A DNA stretch of 64,000 nucleotides from NCBI GenBank assembly GCA_030418545.1, contig QAIB01000003.1, positions 372,001 through 436,000 of the forward strand, given 5' to 3'. Positions 7,989 to 17,283 of the stretch are shown piece by piece (within the stretch, counting starts at the first letter, position 1; each line of letters opens with the position of its first letter). This DNA is from Xenophilus aerolatus (GTDB lineage Bacteria; Pseudomonadota; Gammaproteobacteria; Burkholderiales; Burkholderiaceae_C). The position numbers and the translations under genes were made by a program. Under the pieces are notes generated by a model. That model did no database searches. It saw only the letters and a program-made list of their open reading frames with translations, and was not told the origin of the DNA.

Positions 7989-8965
7989 TGACCCTTTATT
8001 CCCGCATCACCGGCACGGGCAGCTACCTGCCTCCGCGCCGGGTGACGAATGACGATCTGGCCCGCGAACTGGCCGGCCGCGGCATCGAGACGTCCGACCA
8101 GTGGATCATCGAGCGCACCGGCATCCGGGCGCGCCACTTCGCGGCGCCCGAGGTGACCAGCAGCGATCTCGCCCTGCACGCCTGCCGCCACGCCCTAGAA
8201 GCGTCCGGCCGCGATGCGCAGGACGTGGACCTGATCATCGTCGCGACCTCGACACCCGACATGGTGTTCCCTTCGTCGGCGGCGATTCTTCAGAACAAGC
8301 TTGGCATTGCCGGCTGCCCGGCCTTCGACGTGCAGGCGGTGTGCAGCGGCTTCGTCTATGCGCTCACGGTGGCCGACGCGATGATCCGCACCGGCGGCGC
8401 CAAGTGCGCGCTGGTCGTCGGTGCCGAGGTCTTCTCGCGCATCCTCGATTTCAACGACCGCACGACCTGCGTGCTCTTCGGCGACGGCGCCGGGGCCGTG
8501 GTGCTCGAGGCGAGCGACACGCCCGGCATCCTGGCGAGCGACCTGCACGCCGACGGCTCGCACGTCGGCATCCTCTGCACGCCCGGCCACGTCTCGGGCG
8601 GCCAGGTGGTGGGCACGCCCCTGCTGCACATGGACGGCCAGGCGGTCTTCAAGCTCGCGGTCCGCGTGCTCGAGGATGCCGCCCGCGCCACCCTCGCCAA
8701 GGCCGGCAAGACCGATGCCGACATCGACTGGCTGATTCCGCACCAGGCCAACATCCGCATCATGCAGGGCACGGCCAAGAAGCTGAAGCTTCCGCTGGAC
8801 AAGCTGATCGTCACCGTCGACGAGCATGGCAACACCTCCGCGGCGTCCATTCCCCTGGCGCTCGACGCCGCCGTGCGCGACGGCAAGATCAAGAAGGGTG
8901 ACACGCTCATGCTCGAAGGCGTGGGCGGCGGCTTCACCTGGGGCGCGGTGCTATTGAATCTGTAG
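7988..8965 (+). CDS. fabH: Beta-ketoacyl-ACP synthase III (FabH)
   Basis: Condenses acetyl-CoA with malonyl-ACP to start type II fatty-acid synthesis. The 325-residue enzyme has the thiolase-fold triad: the nucleophile near residue 119 in [10 protein letters not shown], His in PHQANIRI and Asn in [13 protein letters not shown]. The C-terminal [15 protein letters not shown] motif is normal. The gene begins inside the plsX stop. The last codons and the TAG stop fall inside a dispersed repeat (copy D), so the repeat supplies the C-terminal residues LLNL. Confidence 0.96.
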   Translation: MTLYSRITGTGSYLPPRRVTNDDLARELAGRGIETSDQWIIERTGIRARHFAAPEVTSSDLALHACRHALEASGRDAQDVDLIIVATSTPDMVFPSSAAILQNKLGIAGCPAFDVQAVCSGFVYALTVADAMIRTGGAKCALVVGAEVFSRILDFNDRTTCVLFGDGAGAVVLEASDTPGILASDLHADGSHVGILCTPGHVSGGQVVGTPLLHMDGQAVFKLAVRVLEDAARATLAKAGKTDADIDWLIPHQANIRIMQGTAKKLKLPLDKLIVTVDEHGNTSAASIPLALDAAVRDGKIKKGDTLMLEGVGGGFTWGAVLLNL

Positions 8966-9003
8966 CAGCTTGCGCCCGCTGGACGGGCGCTGCGGCTCGA
9001 TTG
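8950..9003 (+). repeat. Dispersed GCTAT-N7-GTAGC repeat, copy D, overlapping fabH stop
   Basis: Core at 8950–8966, then GCGCCCGCTGGACGGGCGC hairpin and a CTGCGGCTCGATT end resembling the consensus end. The fabH TAG stop codon (8963–8965) lies within the right arm of the core. Confidence 0.75.
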
Positions 9004-9016
9004 GAGACACAAAACG

Positions 9017-9967
9017 ATGAAGACCTTCGCATTCGTCTTTCCTGGGCAGGGTTCGCAGGCCGTGGGCATGCTGGACGCTTGGGGCGACCATCCCGCCGTG
9101 CGCGACACCCTGGCCGAGGCCTCGGAATCGCTGGGCGAGGACGTGGCGAAGCTGATCCACGAAGGCCCCAAGGAAGCGCTGGCGCTCACCACCAACACCC
9201 AGCCCGTGATGCTGGTGGCCGGCGTCGCCGCCTGGCGCGCCTGGCTGGCCGAGGGTGGCGCGCAGCCGGCCGTCGTGGCGGGCCATTCGCTCGGCGAGTA
9301 CTCGGCCCTGGTGGCCGCCGGCGTGCTCACGCTCGCGCAGGCCGCGCCGCTGGTGCGCTTCCGCGCCCAGGCCATGCAGGAGGCGGTGCCGGTGGGCGTT
9401 GGCGCCATGGCCGCCATCCTCGGCATGGAATCCGCCAAGGTCATCGCCGGTTGTGCCGAGGTATCGGCCGGCTTCGCCGCAGGCAGCGGCGAGGTGGTGG
9501 AGGCGGTGAACTTCAACGACCCGGTGCAGACGGTGATCGCCGGCAGCAAGGCGGCGGTTGAGAAGGCCTGCGAGGTGCTGAAGGCGAACGGCGCCAAGCG
9601 CGCGCTCCCGCTGCCGGTGTCGGCGCCTTTCCACTCGAGCCTCATGCGCCCGGCGGCGGAAGCGCTCAAGGGCCGGCTGGCGGACGTGGAGCTGAAGGCG
9701 CCCGTCATTCCGGTGCTGAACAACATCGATGTCGCGGTCGAGAGCGACCCGGCGCGCATCCGCGACGCCCTCGTGCGACAGGCGGCCGGGCCGGTGCGCT
9801 GGGTCGAGAGCGTGCAGGCGCTGCAGGCGCGCGGCGTCCAGGCCATCGTCGAGTGCGGCCCGGGCAAGGTCCTGTCCGGGATGGTCAAGCGCATCGCGCC
9901 CGACGTGGGCAACGGCGCCATCTACGACCCGGCCTCGCTGGCCGACGCCAAGCAACTGCTGGCCTGA
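9017..9967 (+). CDS. fabD: Malonyl-CoA:ACP transacylase (FabD)
   Basis: Transfers malonyl from CoA to the acyl carrier protein. The 316-residue protein begins with the family start FAFVFPGQGSQAVGM, and the catalytic Ser lies in GHSLGEYSAL. The PVSAPFHSSLM motif contains the catalytic His. Length is typical. It follows fabH by 51 bp, the gap being the tail of dispersed repeat D, and precedes fabG by 28 bp. Confidence 0.97.
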   Translation: MKTFAFVFPGQGSQAVGMLDAWGDHPAVRDTLAEASESLGEDVAKLIHEGPKEALALTTNTQPVMLVAGVAAWRAWLAEGGAQPAVVAGHSLGEYSALVAAGVLTLAQAAPLVRFRAQAMQEAVPVGVGAMAAILGMESAKVIAGCAEVSAGFAAGSGEVVEAVNFNDPVQTVIAGSKAAVEKACEVLKANGAKRALPLPVSAPFHSSLMRPAAEALKGRLADVELKAPVIPVLNNIDVAVESDPARIRDALVRQAAGPVRWVESVQALQARGVQAIVECGPGKVLSGMVKRIAPDVGNGAIYDPASLADAKQLLA

Positions 9968-9995
9968 GAAGCGCCGCATTCACCTTCCTTCTGTC

Positions 9996-10739
9996 ATGAG
10001 CATTCCCACCATTGCGGGCCAGGTGGCCCTGGTCACGGGCGCGACGCGCGGCATCGGTGCCGCCATCGCCCTCGAACTGGCCCAGCGCGGCTACAAGGTC
10101 ATCGGCACCGGCACGTCGGCCGACGGCGCAGCCAAGATCGGCGCGGCCCTGGCGGCGCACGGCGGCCTCGGCGAGGTGCTGAACGTCACGGACGGCGCGG
10201 CGCTGGATGCGCTGGTCGACGGCATCGTCAAGGCGCACGGCGGCCTGCATGTGCTGGTCAACAACGCCGGCATCACGCGGGACATGCTGGCCATGCGCCT
10301 GAAGGACGAGGACTGGGACGCGGTGATCGACACCAACCTCAAGGCCGTGTTCCGTGCCTCGCGCGCCGCCATCCGCCCGATGATGAAGCAGCGCTTCGGC
10401 CGCATCATCAGCATCACGAGCGTGGTCGGCGCCTCCGGCAACCCGGGCCAGGCCAATTACGCGGCGGCCAAGGCCGGCGTGGCCGGCATGACCCGCGCCC
10501 TGGCGCGCGAACTGGGCAGCCGCAGCATCACCGTCAACTGTGTGGCACCGGGCTTCATCGAGACCGACATGACCGCCAGCCTGCCCGAGGCGCAGCAGCA
10601 GGCGCTGCTGTCGTCGATTCCGCTGGGCCATCTGGGCAAGCCGTCCGACATCGCGCATGCCGTGGCCTACCTCGCGTCGCCGCAGGCCGGTTACATCACG
10701 GGGCAGGAACTGCACGTCAACGGCGGCATGTACATGTAG
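9996..10739 (+). CDS. fabG: 3-oxoacyl-ACP reductase (FabG)
   Basis: NADPH-dependent reduction of beta-ketoacyl-ACP, the first reductive step of each elongation cycle. A 247-residue short-chain dehydrogenase with the cofactor motif TGATRGIG, NNAGITRD, the catalytic Ser in ISITSVVGASGNPGQANY, and the Tyr-x-x-x-Lys pair in NYAAAKAG. The C-terminus HVNGGMYM is the usual FabG ending. The ATG at 9996 gives the canonical start MSIPTIAGQVALVTG; frames further upstream overlap fabD. Confidence 0.97.
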   Translation: MSIPTIAGQVALVTGATRGIGAAIALELAQRGYKVIGTGTSADGAAKIGAALAAHGGLGEVLNVTDGAALDALVDGIVKAHGGLHVLVNNAGITRDMLAMRLKDEDWDAVIDTNLKAVFRASRAAIRPMMKQRFGRIISITSVVGASGNPGQANYAAAKAGVAGMTRALARELGSRSITVNCVAPGFIETDMTASLPEAQQQALLSSIPLGHLGKPSDIAHAVAYLASPQAGYITGQELHVNGGMYM

Positions 10740-11081
<342 letters not shown>

Positions 11082-11203
11082 TCCAGGCCCTTGCGGAAGC
11101 CGAGCCCGCGCAACCGGGGCCGGCGCCGATGGCGCTGCTGCCGCCCGCGTGACCGTGCGATGCGGCATCGCTTCCTTCCCTTTTCCCAGAAAGGCTCGCC
11201 GGC

Positions 11204-12448
11204 ATGACCCTACGCCGCGTCGTCGTGACCGGGCTCGGTTGCGTTTCTCCCGTCGGCAACACCGTTGCCGACAGCTGGGCCGGCCTGATCGCAGGCAGGT
11301 CCGGGATCGACACCATCACCAAGTTCGATGTCAGCGCCTTCGCCTGCAAGTTCGCCGGCCAAGTCAAGGACTTCGACATCACGAAGTACATCTCCGAGAA
11401 GGAAGCGCGTCACATGGACCGCTTCATCCATCTCGGGATGGCCGCGTCGATCCAGGCGGTCGAGGACAGTGGGCTGCCCACCGGCGATGCGCTCACGCCG
11501 GAGCTGGCCTCGCGCATCGGCTGCAACATCGGTTCGGGCATCGGCGGCCTGCCGCTGATCGAGGACACGCACGCCGAACTGGTCAACCGCGGTCCGCGCC
11601 GCATCTCGCCCTTCTTCGTACCGGCCTCGATCATCAACATGATCTCGGGCCACGTGTCGATCAAGTACGGCTTCACCGGCGCGAACATCGCCGTCGTGAC
11701 GGCGTGCACGACCGGCCTGCACGCCATCGGCCTGTCGGCCCGGCTGATCCAGGCCGGCGATGCCGACGTGATGGTCGCCGGCGGTGCCGAGTCGACGGTC
11801 TCGCCCTTGGGCATCGGCGGCTTCGCGGCGGCTCGCGCCCTGAGCACCCGCAACGACGATCCGGCGACGGCCTCTCGTCCGTGGGACAAGGACCGTGACG
11901 GCTTCGTGCTCGGCGAGGGCGCGGGCGTGCTGGTGATCGAGGAGTACGAGCACGCCAAGGCCCGCGGCGCCAAGATCTATGCGGAACTGGTCGGCTTCGG
12001 CATGAGCGCCGACGCGTACCACATGACCGCGCCCAACGTCGATGGCCCGCGCCGCTCGATGGAGGCGGCACTGCGCAACGCAGGCATTAATGCCGACCAG
12101 GTGAACTACCTCAATGCGCACGGCACCTCGACGCCGCTGGGCGACCTCAACGAGACGAACGCGATCAAGAACGCCTTTGGCAGCCACGCGAAGAAGCTCG
12201 TCGTGAACTCGACCAAGTCGATGACCGGCCACCTGCTGGGCGGCGCCGGTGGCATCGAGTCGGTGTTCACGGTGCTGGCCGTGCACCACCAGAAGAGTCC
12301 GCCGACCATCAACATCTTCAACCAGGACCCGGAATGCGACCTGGACTACTGCGCCAACGAGGCGCGGGACATGAAGATCGACGTGGCCGTGAAGAACAAC
12401 TTCGGGTTCGGTGGCACCAACGGCACCCTGGTGTTCAAGCGCGTCTGA
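11204..12448 (+). CDS. fabF: Beta-ketoacyl-ACP synthase II (FabF)
   Basis: Elongating condensing enzyme of type II fatty-acid synthesis, 414 residues. The nucleophile is Cys168 in [13 protein letters not shown]. The two catalytic His residues are in [11 protein letters not shown] and [15 protein letters not shown]. The start [19 protein letters not shown] and the end [17 protein letters not shown] are canonical. It closes the fab cluster. The next gene starts 22 bp downstream on the same strand, so the sigma-E operon may receive read-through from fab transcription. Confidence 0.97.
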   Translation: MTLRRVVVTGLGCVSPVGNTVADSWAGLIAGRSGIDTITKFDVSAFACKFAGQVKDFDITKYISEKEARHMDRFIHLGMAASIQAVEDSGLPTGDALTPELASRIGCNIGSGIGGLPLIEDTHAELVNRGPRRISPFFVPASIINMISGHVSIKYGFTGANIAVVTACTTGLHAIGLSARLIQAGDADVMVAGGAESTVSPLGIGGFAAARALSTRNDDPATASRPWDKDRDGFVLGEGAGVLVIEEYEHAKARGAKIYAELVGFGMSADAYHMTAPNVDGPRRSMEAALRNAGINADQVNYLNAHGTSTPLGDLNETNAIKNAFGSHAKKLVVNSTKSMTGHLLGGAGGIESVFTVLAVHHQKSPPTINIFNQDPECDLDYCANEARDMKIDVAVKNNFGFGGTNGTLVFKRV

Positions 12449-12470
12449 CCCGCCGGAACACGTCGCCCGC

Positions 12471-12962
12471 ATGCACAGCGCCCCATCGGTGAGCTATCCG
12501 GTGGGGCGCTCGCGCGTCGGACACGCCATTCTCTGGACCCTTTGGGCCGCAGGCGCTTGCTGCGCCTGCGCATGGCGCTATCAAAATAATAGCGATGAGG
12601 GGCGCTGGGCGATGGTGCTCGGCGCTTTCGTCCTCGCTTCGCTCGCGCTGGCGTGGGCGCTCAGGCCGCAGGCGGCCCGGGTGTTGCGGTGGGACGGGGC
12701 CTTCTGGTCCCTCTCGGGCGCCAAGCCCCTGGGCATGGCCGAAGCAAGCGTGGCGCTCGATCTGCAAGGCACGCTGCTGCTGCGCCTGCAGGAAGCCGGC
12801 CGCGCCACCCAATGGCTCTGGACCGACCGGGCCGCGGCGCCCGAGCGCTGGAACGCGATGCGCCGTGCGGTATATTGCCGCGCCCCGAGCCCGCAAGACG
12901 CCGGTCTCGCCCCTGCCGTCGCTGCAGCGCCGCCTCCCCGCACCCCCGATCTCCCCGCATGA
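12471..12962 (+). CDS. Small membrane protein of unknown function (possible YgfX-like)
   Basis: A 163-residue protein with two hydrophobic segments near the N-terminus (HAILWTLWAAGACCACAW and MVLGAFVLASLALAWAL), then a soluble part with WDGAFWSLSG and RATQWLWTDRAAAPERWNAMRRAVY. The two-TM plus short beta-rich tail and the final W…R…LR-like segment recall YgfX proteins, but this is a weak architectural resemblance. Part of the first membrane segment is encoded by a dispersed repeat (copy E). Its stop codon overlaps the rpoE start (ATGA), so it is very likely translated with rpoE. A role in the envelope-stress operon is inference only. Confidence 0.65.
   Translation: MHSAPSVSYPVGRSRVGHAILWTLWAAGACCACAWRYQNNSDEGRWAMVLGAFVLASLALAWALRPQAARVLRWDGAFWSLSGAKPLGMAEASVALDLQGTLLLRLQEAGRATQWLWTDRAAAPERWNAMRRAVYCRAPSPQDAGLAPAVAAAPPPRTPDLPA
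12542..12593 (-). repeat. Dispersed GCTAT-N7-ATAGC repeat, copy E (inside a gene)
   Basis: Core at 12577–12593 with perfect arms. The GC-rich hairpin arms are GCAGGCGC (12549–12556) and GCGCCTGC (12562–12569). It is inverted relative to copies A and B and lies inside the small membrane-protein gene before rpoE. Confidence 0.7.
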
Positions 12963-13636
12963 CCTCGTCCGCGCCGCCACCGCCGCCTTCGGGCGAGCTG
13001 CCCGACGCGGCAGCCGCCGCGCCGGCGCGGCCGGTCGATCCCGATTTCCAGCTCGTCCAGCGCACGGTGGCGGGCGATGGCAAGGCCTTCGAACTGCTGG
13101 TCCTGAAGTACCAGCGCCGCATCGAGCGGCTGATCGGCCGCATGGTGCGCGACGTCGACCTGGTCGAGGACATCGCGCAGGAAACCTTCATCCGCGCCTA
13201 CCGGGCCCTGCACCAGTTCCGCGGCGAGGCGCAGTTCTACACCTGGCTGTACCGGATCGCCGTCAACACCGCCAAGAAGGCGCTGGTGGACATGAAGCGC
13301 GACCCCACCATCCCGGAGGCGGCCCTGCGCGGCGCCAGCGACGACGACGATGAAACTTACCGCCCGGCAAACGAACCAATCAGCGACGAAACCCCCGATT
13401 CCGTGCTGGCCGCCAATGAGATTGCGGCAGCGGTGAACGCTGCCATGGAGGCGTTGCCGGCCGAGCTGCGCCAGGCCGTGACGCTGCGCGAGATCGAGGG
13501 TTTGAGCTACGAAGAGATCGCCGAGGTCATGAACTGCCCCATCGGGACGGTGCGTTCGCGCATCTTCCGGGCGCGGGAAGCCATCTCGGCGCGGGTGAAG
13601 CCGCTGCTGGACAACCAGTCCGGCAAGCGCTGGTGA
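12959..13636 (+). CDS. rpoE: RNA polymerase sigma factor RpoE (sigma-24, ECF)
   Basis: Extracytoplasmic-function sigma factor controlling the envelope-stress regulon, 225 residues. Region 2 is visible as DLVEDIAQETFIRAYRALHQF and TWLYRIAVNTAKK, and region 4 as LREIEGLSYEEIAEVMNCPIGTVRSRIFRAREAI. A Pro/Ala-rich extension of about 30 residues precedes region 2. The ATG at 12959 overlaps the previous gene's stop by four bases. rseA, rseB and mucD follow, the classic arrangement in which the regulators and the effector protease are co-transcribed with their sigma factor. Confidence 0.95.
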   Translation: MTSSAPPPPPSGELPDAAAAAPARPVDPDFQLVQRTVAGDGKAFELLVLKYQRRIERLIGRMVRDVDLVEDIAQETFIRAYRALHQFRGEAQFYTWLYRIAVNTAKKALVDMKRDPTIPEAALRGASDDDDETYRPANEPISDETPDSVLAANEIAAAVNAAMEALPAELRQAVTLREIEGLSYEEIAEVMNCPIGTVRSRIFRAREAISARVKPLLDNQSGKRW

Positions 13637-13651
13637 TCACAGGTGAACGAC

Positions 13652-14356
13652 ATGAAGCAGACGAACGGATCGGAATCGCTGGAATGGGTGTCCGCGCTGG
13701 CCGATGGCCAGCTCGAGGGCGAGGAATTCGCGCGGGCGGTGGATGAGGTGGGCGCGGGCGCCGAATTGCGCGCGAGCTGGCAGGTGTACCACCTGGTCGG
13801 CGACGTGCTGCGTACCGGCGCGCATGCACCGTGCACCGACTCCGGGGTGTTCATGGCCCGCTTGCAGCAGCGCCTGGCTGCCGAGTCCGTGGCCCGGCCG
13901 GTCGCGGCGGCTGCGCCGCCAGTGGCGCTGCCGCAAGTCGCGGAAGCCGCCAACGAGCCCGTGTTCCGCTGGAAGATGGTGGCCGGCGTGGCGACGATCG
14001 CGGCAGCCGCGGCCATCGGCTGGACGTGGATGGGGCAGGGGCCTGTTCCGGCTGCGGCAGGGGGCGCTCAACTCGCCATGCAGGCGCCCCAGGTGCCCGC
14101 GCGGGTGGATTTCACGACTCCGGGCGGTGCTTCTTCTGCCTCTCCCGAGGGGTCGATCCTGGCGGCTTCGGCCACGGCCGGCTCGGCGGTGCCGCTCAGC
14201 CGCACACGCGTCCTGGTCGGCAACGGCGCACCGCAGGTGATGCTGCGCAACCCGCGCCTGGACGAACTGCTGGAGGCCCATCAGCAGGCCAGCGGCGCGT
14301 CGCAGATGCCTTCGGGCTTCCTGCGCAACGCCACCTTCGAGGCACCTTCCCGCTGA
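13652..14356 (+). CDS. rseA: Anti-sigma-E factor RseA
   Basis: Inner-membrane protein that holds RpoE inactive until proteolysed on envelope stress. The 234-residue protein has an N-terminal cytoplasmic RseA domain (SLEWVSALADGQLEGEEFARAV … ASWQVYHLVGDVLR), one transmembrane helix near residues 105–126 (MVAGVATIAAAAAIGW), and a periplasmic tail that RseB should bind. The ATG at 13652 was preferred to a GTG nine bases upstream because AGGTGA lies at good spacing before it. It follows rpoE by 15 bp. Confidence 0.88.
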   Translation: MKQTNGSESLEWVSALADGQLEGEEFARAVDEVGAGAELRASWQVYHLVGDVLRTGAHAPCTDSGVFMARLQQRLAAESVARPVAAAAPPVALPQVAEAANEPVFRWKMVAGVATIAAAAAIGWTWMGQGPVPAAAGGAQLAMQAPQVPARVDFTTPGGASSASPEGSILAASATAGSAVPLSRTRVLVGNGAPQVMLRNPRLDELLEAHQQASGASQMPSGFLRNATFEAPSR

Positions 14357-14379
14357 GGCCCGTGCGAAGCCGCCGTTTG

Positions 14380-15477
14380 ATGAATCCAGCATCGCCCGTT
14401 CGGCGTCCTGCACCTGTGCGAACGGCTGTGGCCGTCGCCGTGGTCGCTGGTTGCGCGACGTGGACCGGGGCATGGGCGGGCCGCGAGCAGGCACCGGCGT
14501 CAGGGCGCACGCACCCTGAGGCGGCGGTCGCGCAGGCGCCGGCCGATCCCGCGAGCTACGGCGTGATCGACTGGCTGCGTCGCATGCATCTGGCGGCGCG
14601 GCGCACCAACTACGTGGGCACCTTCGTCGTCACGGCGGCGGCGGGCAACCTCTCGAGTGCGCGCATCTGGCACGCCTGCGAGGCCGACCTGCAGATCGAG
14701 CGCGTGGACACGCTGTCCGGCCCGCCGCGCTCCACCTTCCGCCGCAACGACCTCGTGATGACCTTCCTGCCGGAAGCCAAGCTCATCAGGAGCGAACGGC
14801 GCGAGAACTTCGACGTGTTCCCGAACCTGCTCGGCGCCTCCGAATCGGCGATCGCCGAGCTCTATGGCGCGCGCCTCCTCGGCAAGGGCCGGGTGGCCGG
14901 CATCGATGCCGACGTGGTGCAACTGGCACCACGGGACGCGCTGCGTTTCGGCTACCGCGTGTGGAGCGAACGCCGCTCGGGGCTGGTGCTCAAGCTGCAG
15001 ACGCTGGACGCGGAAGGGCGTGTCGTCGAACAGTCCGCCTTCTCCGAGCTGCAGCTCGACGCGCCCATCAAGACGCACGCGCTGGCGCAGATGATGAACA
15101 AGACGGCCGGCTATCGCGTGGAACGGTCGGAGCTGGAGCGCACGACGCCCGCTGCCGAGGGCTGGTCGCTGCGCGCAGGGGTCGCCGGCTTCAAGCCCGT
15201 CAGTTGCTACCGCCGGGCGCTCACCGCACGCGGGGCCGAATCCGGCGAGCGCACGATGCAGTGGACCTTCTCCGACGGCCTGGCGACGGTGTCGCTGTTC
15301 GTCGAGCCTTACGACGCCGAGCATCCGCTGCAGGAGGGCACGATGGCGCTCGGCGCCACGAACACCCTGACACGCCGCATTCCGGATGCGCAGGGCGACT
15401 GGTGGCTCACGGCCGTCGGTGAGGTGCCTGCGCAGACCCTGGAGGCTTTTGCGCGCAATCTGGTGCGCAATCGCTGA
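14380..15477 (+). CDS. rseB: Sigma-E regulatory protein RseB/MucB
   Basis: Periplasmic protein that protects RseA from cleavage and senses lipid or lipopolysaccharide intermediates. The 365-residue protein has an N-terminal hydrophobic signal region (RTAVAVAVVAGCATWTGAWA), then the MucB/RseB N-terminal domain (VIDWLRRMHLAARRTNYVGTFVV), and a C-terminal domain ending FARNLVRNR. The ATG at 14380 is preferred, though a GTG at 14361 is in frame. The last seven codons form the left end of the 1,712-bp tandem duplication, so a 3' scrap of rseB is repeated at 17170–17189. Confidence 0.88.
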   Translation: MNPASPVRRPAPVRTAVAVAVVAGCATWTGAWAGREQAPASGRTHPEAAVAQAPADPASYGVIDWLRRMHLAARRTNYVGTFVVTAAAGNLSSARIWHACEADLQIERVDTLSGPPRSTFRRNDLVMTFLPEAKLIRSERRENFDVFPNLLGASESAIAELYGARLLGKGRVAGIDADVVQLAPRDALRFGYRVWSERRSGLVLKLQTLDAEGRVVEQSAFSELQLDAPIKTHALAQMMNKTAGYRVERSELERTTPAAEGWSLRAGVAGFKPVSCYRRALTARGAESGERTMQWTFSDGLATVSLFVEPYDAEHPLQEGTMALGATNTLTRRIPDAQGDWWLTAVGEVPAQTLEAFARNLVRNR

Positions 15478-15571
15478 AATCCGCGGCCCTGGCCGACGAG
15501 CGCTGAACCAAAGCGACCAGGACAATTCAGAGCACTGTCTTGAATCCCCATCCATTCCTGAAAGCAGTTCA

Positions 15572-17083
15572 ATGATGTTCCAACCCGAGGGCAAGAAACT
15601 TCATGCACGGCTGGTCGCCGGCGCGCTGGCCGTGGGGGCCCTGGCGGCCGTGCAGGCGCCGTTGACACCGGCCTTTGCGCAATCGGCGCCGCAGCCTGCG
15701 GCACCGACGCGCACGTTGCCGGATTTCACCGACCTTGTGGACCAGGTGGGACCGTCCGTGGTCAACATCCGCACGGTGGAACGCGTGGCGCAGCGCGGCG
15801 GCAACGGCGAGATGGACGAGGAGATGCAGGAGTTCTTCCGCCGCTTCTTCGGCCAGCCCATTCCCGGCGTGCCGCGCCAGGGGCCGAGGCCCAACCGGCC
15901 GCAGCAGCCGCAGGAAGAGGAACGGCCGCGCGGCGTCGGCTCGGGCTTCATCCTCACGCCCGACGGCTACGTGATGACCAACGCGCACGTGGTCGAGGAT
16001 GCGTCCGAGGTGCTGGTCACGCTGCCCGACAAGCGCGAGTTCAAGGCCAAGATCGTGGGGGCCGACAAGCGCACCGACGTTGCGGTGGTCAAGATCGAAG
16101 CCACCGGCCTGCCGGCGGTGAAGGTGGGCGACATCTCGCGCCTGCGGGTGGGCGAATGGGTGATGGCCATCGGCTCGCCCTTCGGCCTGGAGAACACCGT
16201 GACGGCCGGCATCGTGAGTGCCAAGCAGCGCGACACGGGCGACTACCTGCCCTTCATCCAGACCGACGTGGCCATCAACCCGGGCAACTCGGGCGGGCCG
16301 CTGATCAACATGCGCGGCGAGGTGGTGGGCATCAACAGCCAGATCTATTCGCGCTCGGGCGGGTTCATGGGCATCTCGTTCTCGATCCCGATCGACGAGG
16401 CCATCCGAGTCAGCGACCAGCTGCGCACTTCGGGCCGCGTCTCGCGCGGGCGCATCGGCGTGCAGATCGACCAGGTCACGAAGGACGTGGCGGAATCGAT
16501 CGGCCTGGGCAAGGCGCAGGGCGCGCTGGTGCGCGGCGTCGAGGCCGGCTCGCCGGGTGAGAAGGCCGGCGTGGAGGCGGGCGACATCATCGTGAAGTTC
16601 GACGGCCGCGCGATCGAGAAGCCCAGCGACCTGCCGCGCCTGGTCGGCAACACCAAGCCCGGGACCAAGAGCACCCTGACCGTGTTCCGTCGCGGGGCCA
16701 CCAAGGACCTCACGGTCACGGTCGCCGAACTGGAGCCGGACAAGCCGGCCCGCCCGGCCACGACCCGCGAAGAGCCCACGCCCAAGCCCTCGTCGGCCTC
16801 TGCGGCGGCCAAGGCGCTGGGCCTGCTCGTCAACGAGCTCAGCGATGCACAGAAGAAGGATCTGAAGCTGCGGGGCGGCGTGCGTGTGGAGGCCGCTTCC
16901 GAGGCCGCCGCGCGCGCCGGGCTGCGCGAGGGCGACGTCATCCTGGCGGTCGGCAACCTGGAGGTGGCGAACGTCAAGGAGTTCGATGCCGCCCTTGCCA
17001 AGGCCGACAAGTCCAAGCCGATCAGCGTGCTGTTCCGGCGCGGCGAATGGGCCCAGTACGCGCTGATCCGGCCCACCCGCTGA
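15572..17083 (+). CDS. mucD: Periplasmic serine protease DegP/MucD-type, copy 1
   Basis: HtrA-family protease and chaperone that degrades misfolded periplasmic proteins; effector of the sigma-E operon. It has 503 residues. A signal peptide runs to about residue 36 (cleavage after AFA). The trypsin-like domain has triad His139 (TNAHVV), Asp169 (RTDVAVVKIE) and Ser240 (PGNSGGPL). Two PDZ domains follow, the second ending near the C-terminus. A Pro/Gln-rich loop (residues about 97–120) separates the first strands, as in MucD. Two adjacent ATGs occur at 15572 and 15575; the first is used. It is the native copy, 94 bp after rseB. Confidence 0.95.
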   Translation: MMFQPEGKKLHARLVAGALAVGALAAVQAPLTPAFAQSAPQPAAPTRTLPDFTDLVDQVGPSVVNIRTVERVAQRGGNGEMDEEMQEFFRRFFGQPIPGVPRQGPRPNRPQQPQEEERPRGVGSGFILTPDGYVMTNAHVVEDASEVLVTLPDKREFKAKIVGADKRTDVAVVKIEATGLPAVKVGDISRLRVGEWVMAIGSPFGLENTVTAGIVSAKQRDTGDYLPFIQTDVAINPGNSGGPLINMRGEVVGINSQIYSRSGGFMGISFSIPIDEAIRVSDQLRTSGRVSRGRIGVQIDQVTKDVAESIGLGKAQGALVRGVEAGSPGEKAGVEAGDIIVKFDGRAIEKPSDLPRLVGNTKPGTKSTLTVFRRGATKDLTVTVAELEPDKPARPATTREEPTPKPSSASAAAKALGLLVNELSDAQKKDLKLRGGVRVEAASEAAARAGLREGDVILAVGNLEVANVKEFDAALAKADKSKPISVLFRRGEWAQYALIRPTR

Positions 17084-17103
17084 CAGCTTTGTGACGGTCA
17101 AGT

Positions 17104-17139
17104 GGCCCCACCCGCCAGTCGGGATTGGGGTCTTTTTTT
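17104..17139 (+). terminator. Terminator after mucD copy 1
   Basis: Imperfect stem CCCCACCCG / CGGGATTGGGG followed by TCTTTTTTT, 20 bp after the stop codon. It is duplicated at 18816–18851 in unit 2, so transcription of the rpoE operon should mostly stop before the second mucD. Confidence 0.85.
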
Positions 17140-17283
17140 AGCGACAGCGTCCGCGCGGACCGGCACGCTATCTGGTGCGCAATCGCTGAAATCCGCGGCC
17201 CTGGCCGACGAGCGCTGAACCAAAGCGACCAGGACAATTCAGAGCACTGTCTTGAATCCCCATCCATTCCTGAAAGCAGTTCA

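Larger units (their letters stand above)
15458..17169 (+). repeat. Tandem 1,712-bp direct repeat, unit 1
   Basis: Begins in the last codons of rseB and ends 30 bp after the mucD terminator. It is matched base for base, at an offset of exactly 1,712, by unit 2. The match stops at both edges: the bases before the two units differ (a/t) and so do those after them (a/g). There is therefore no detectable microhomology at the breakpoints. Confidence 0.95.

Noticed and set aside
17170-17189. A second rseB pseudogene
   Set aside because: Only the last six codons and stop are duplicated, which is a by-product of the tandem repeat boundary and not a gene remnant worth annotating.
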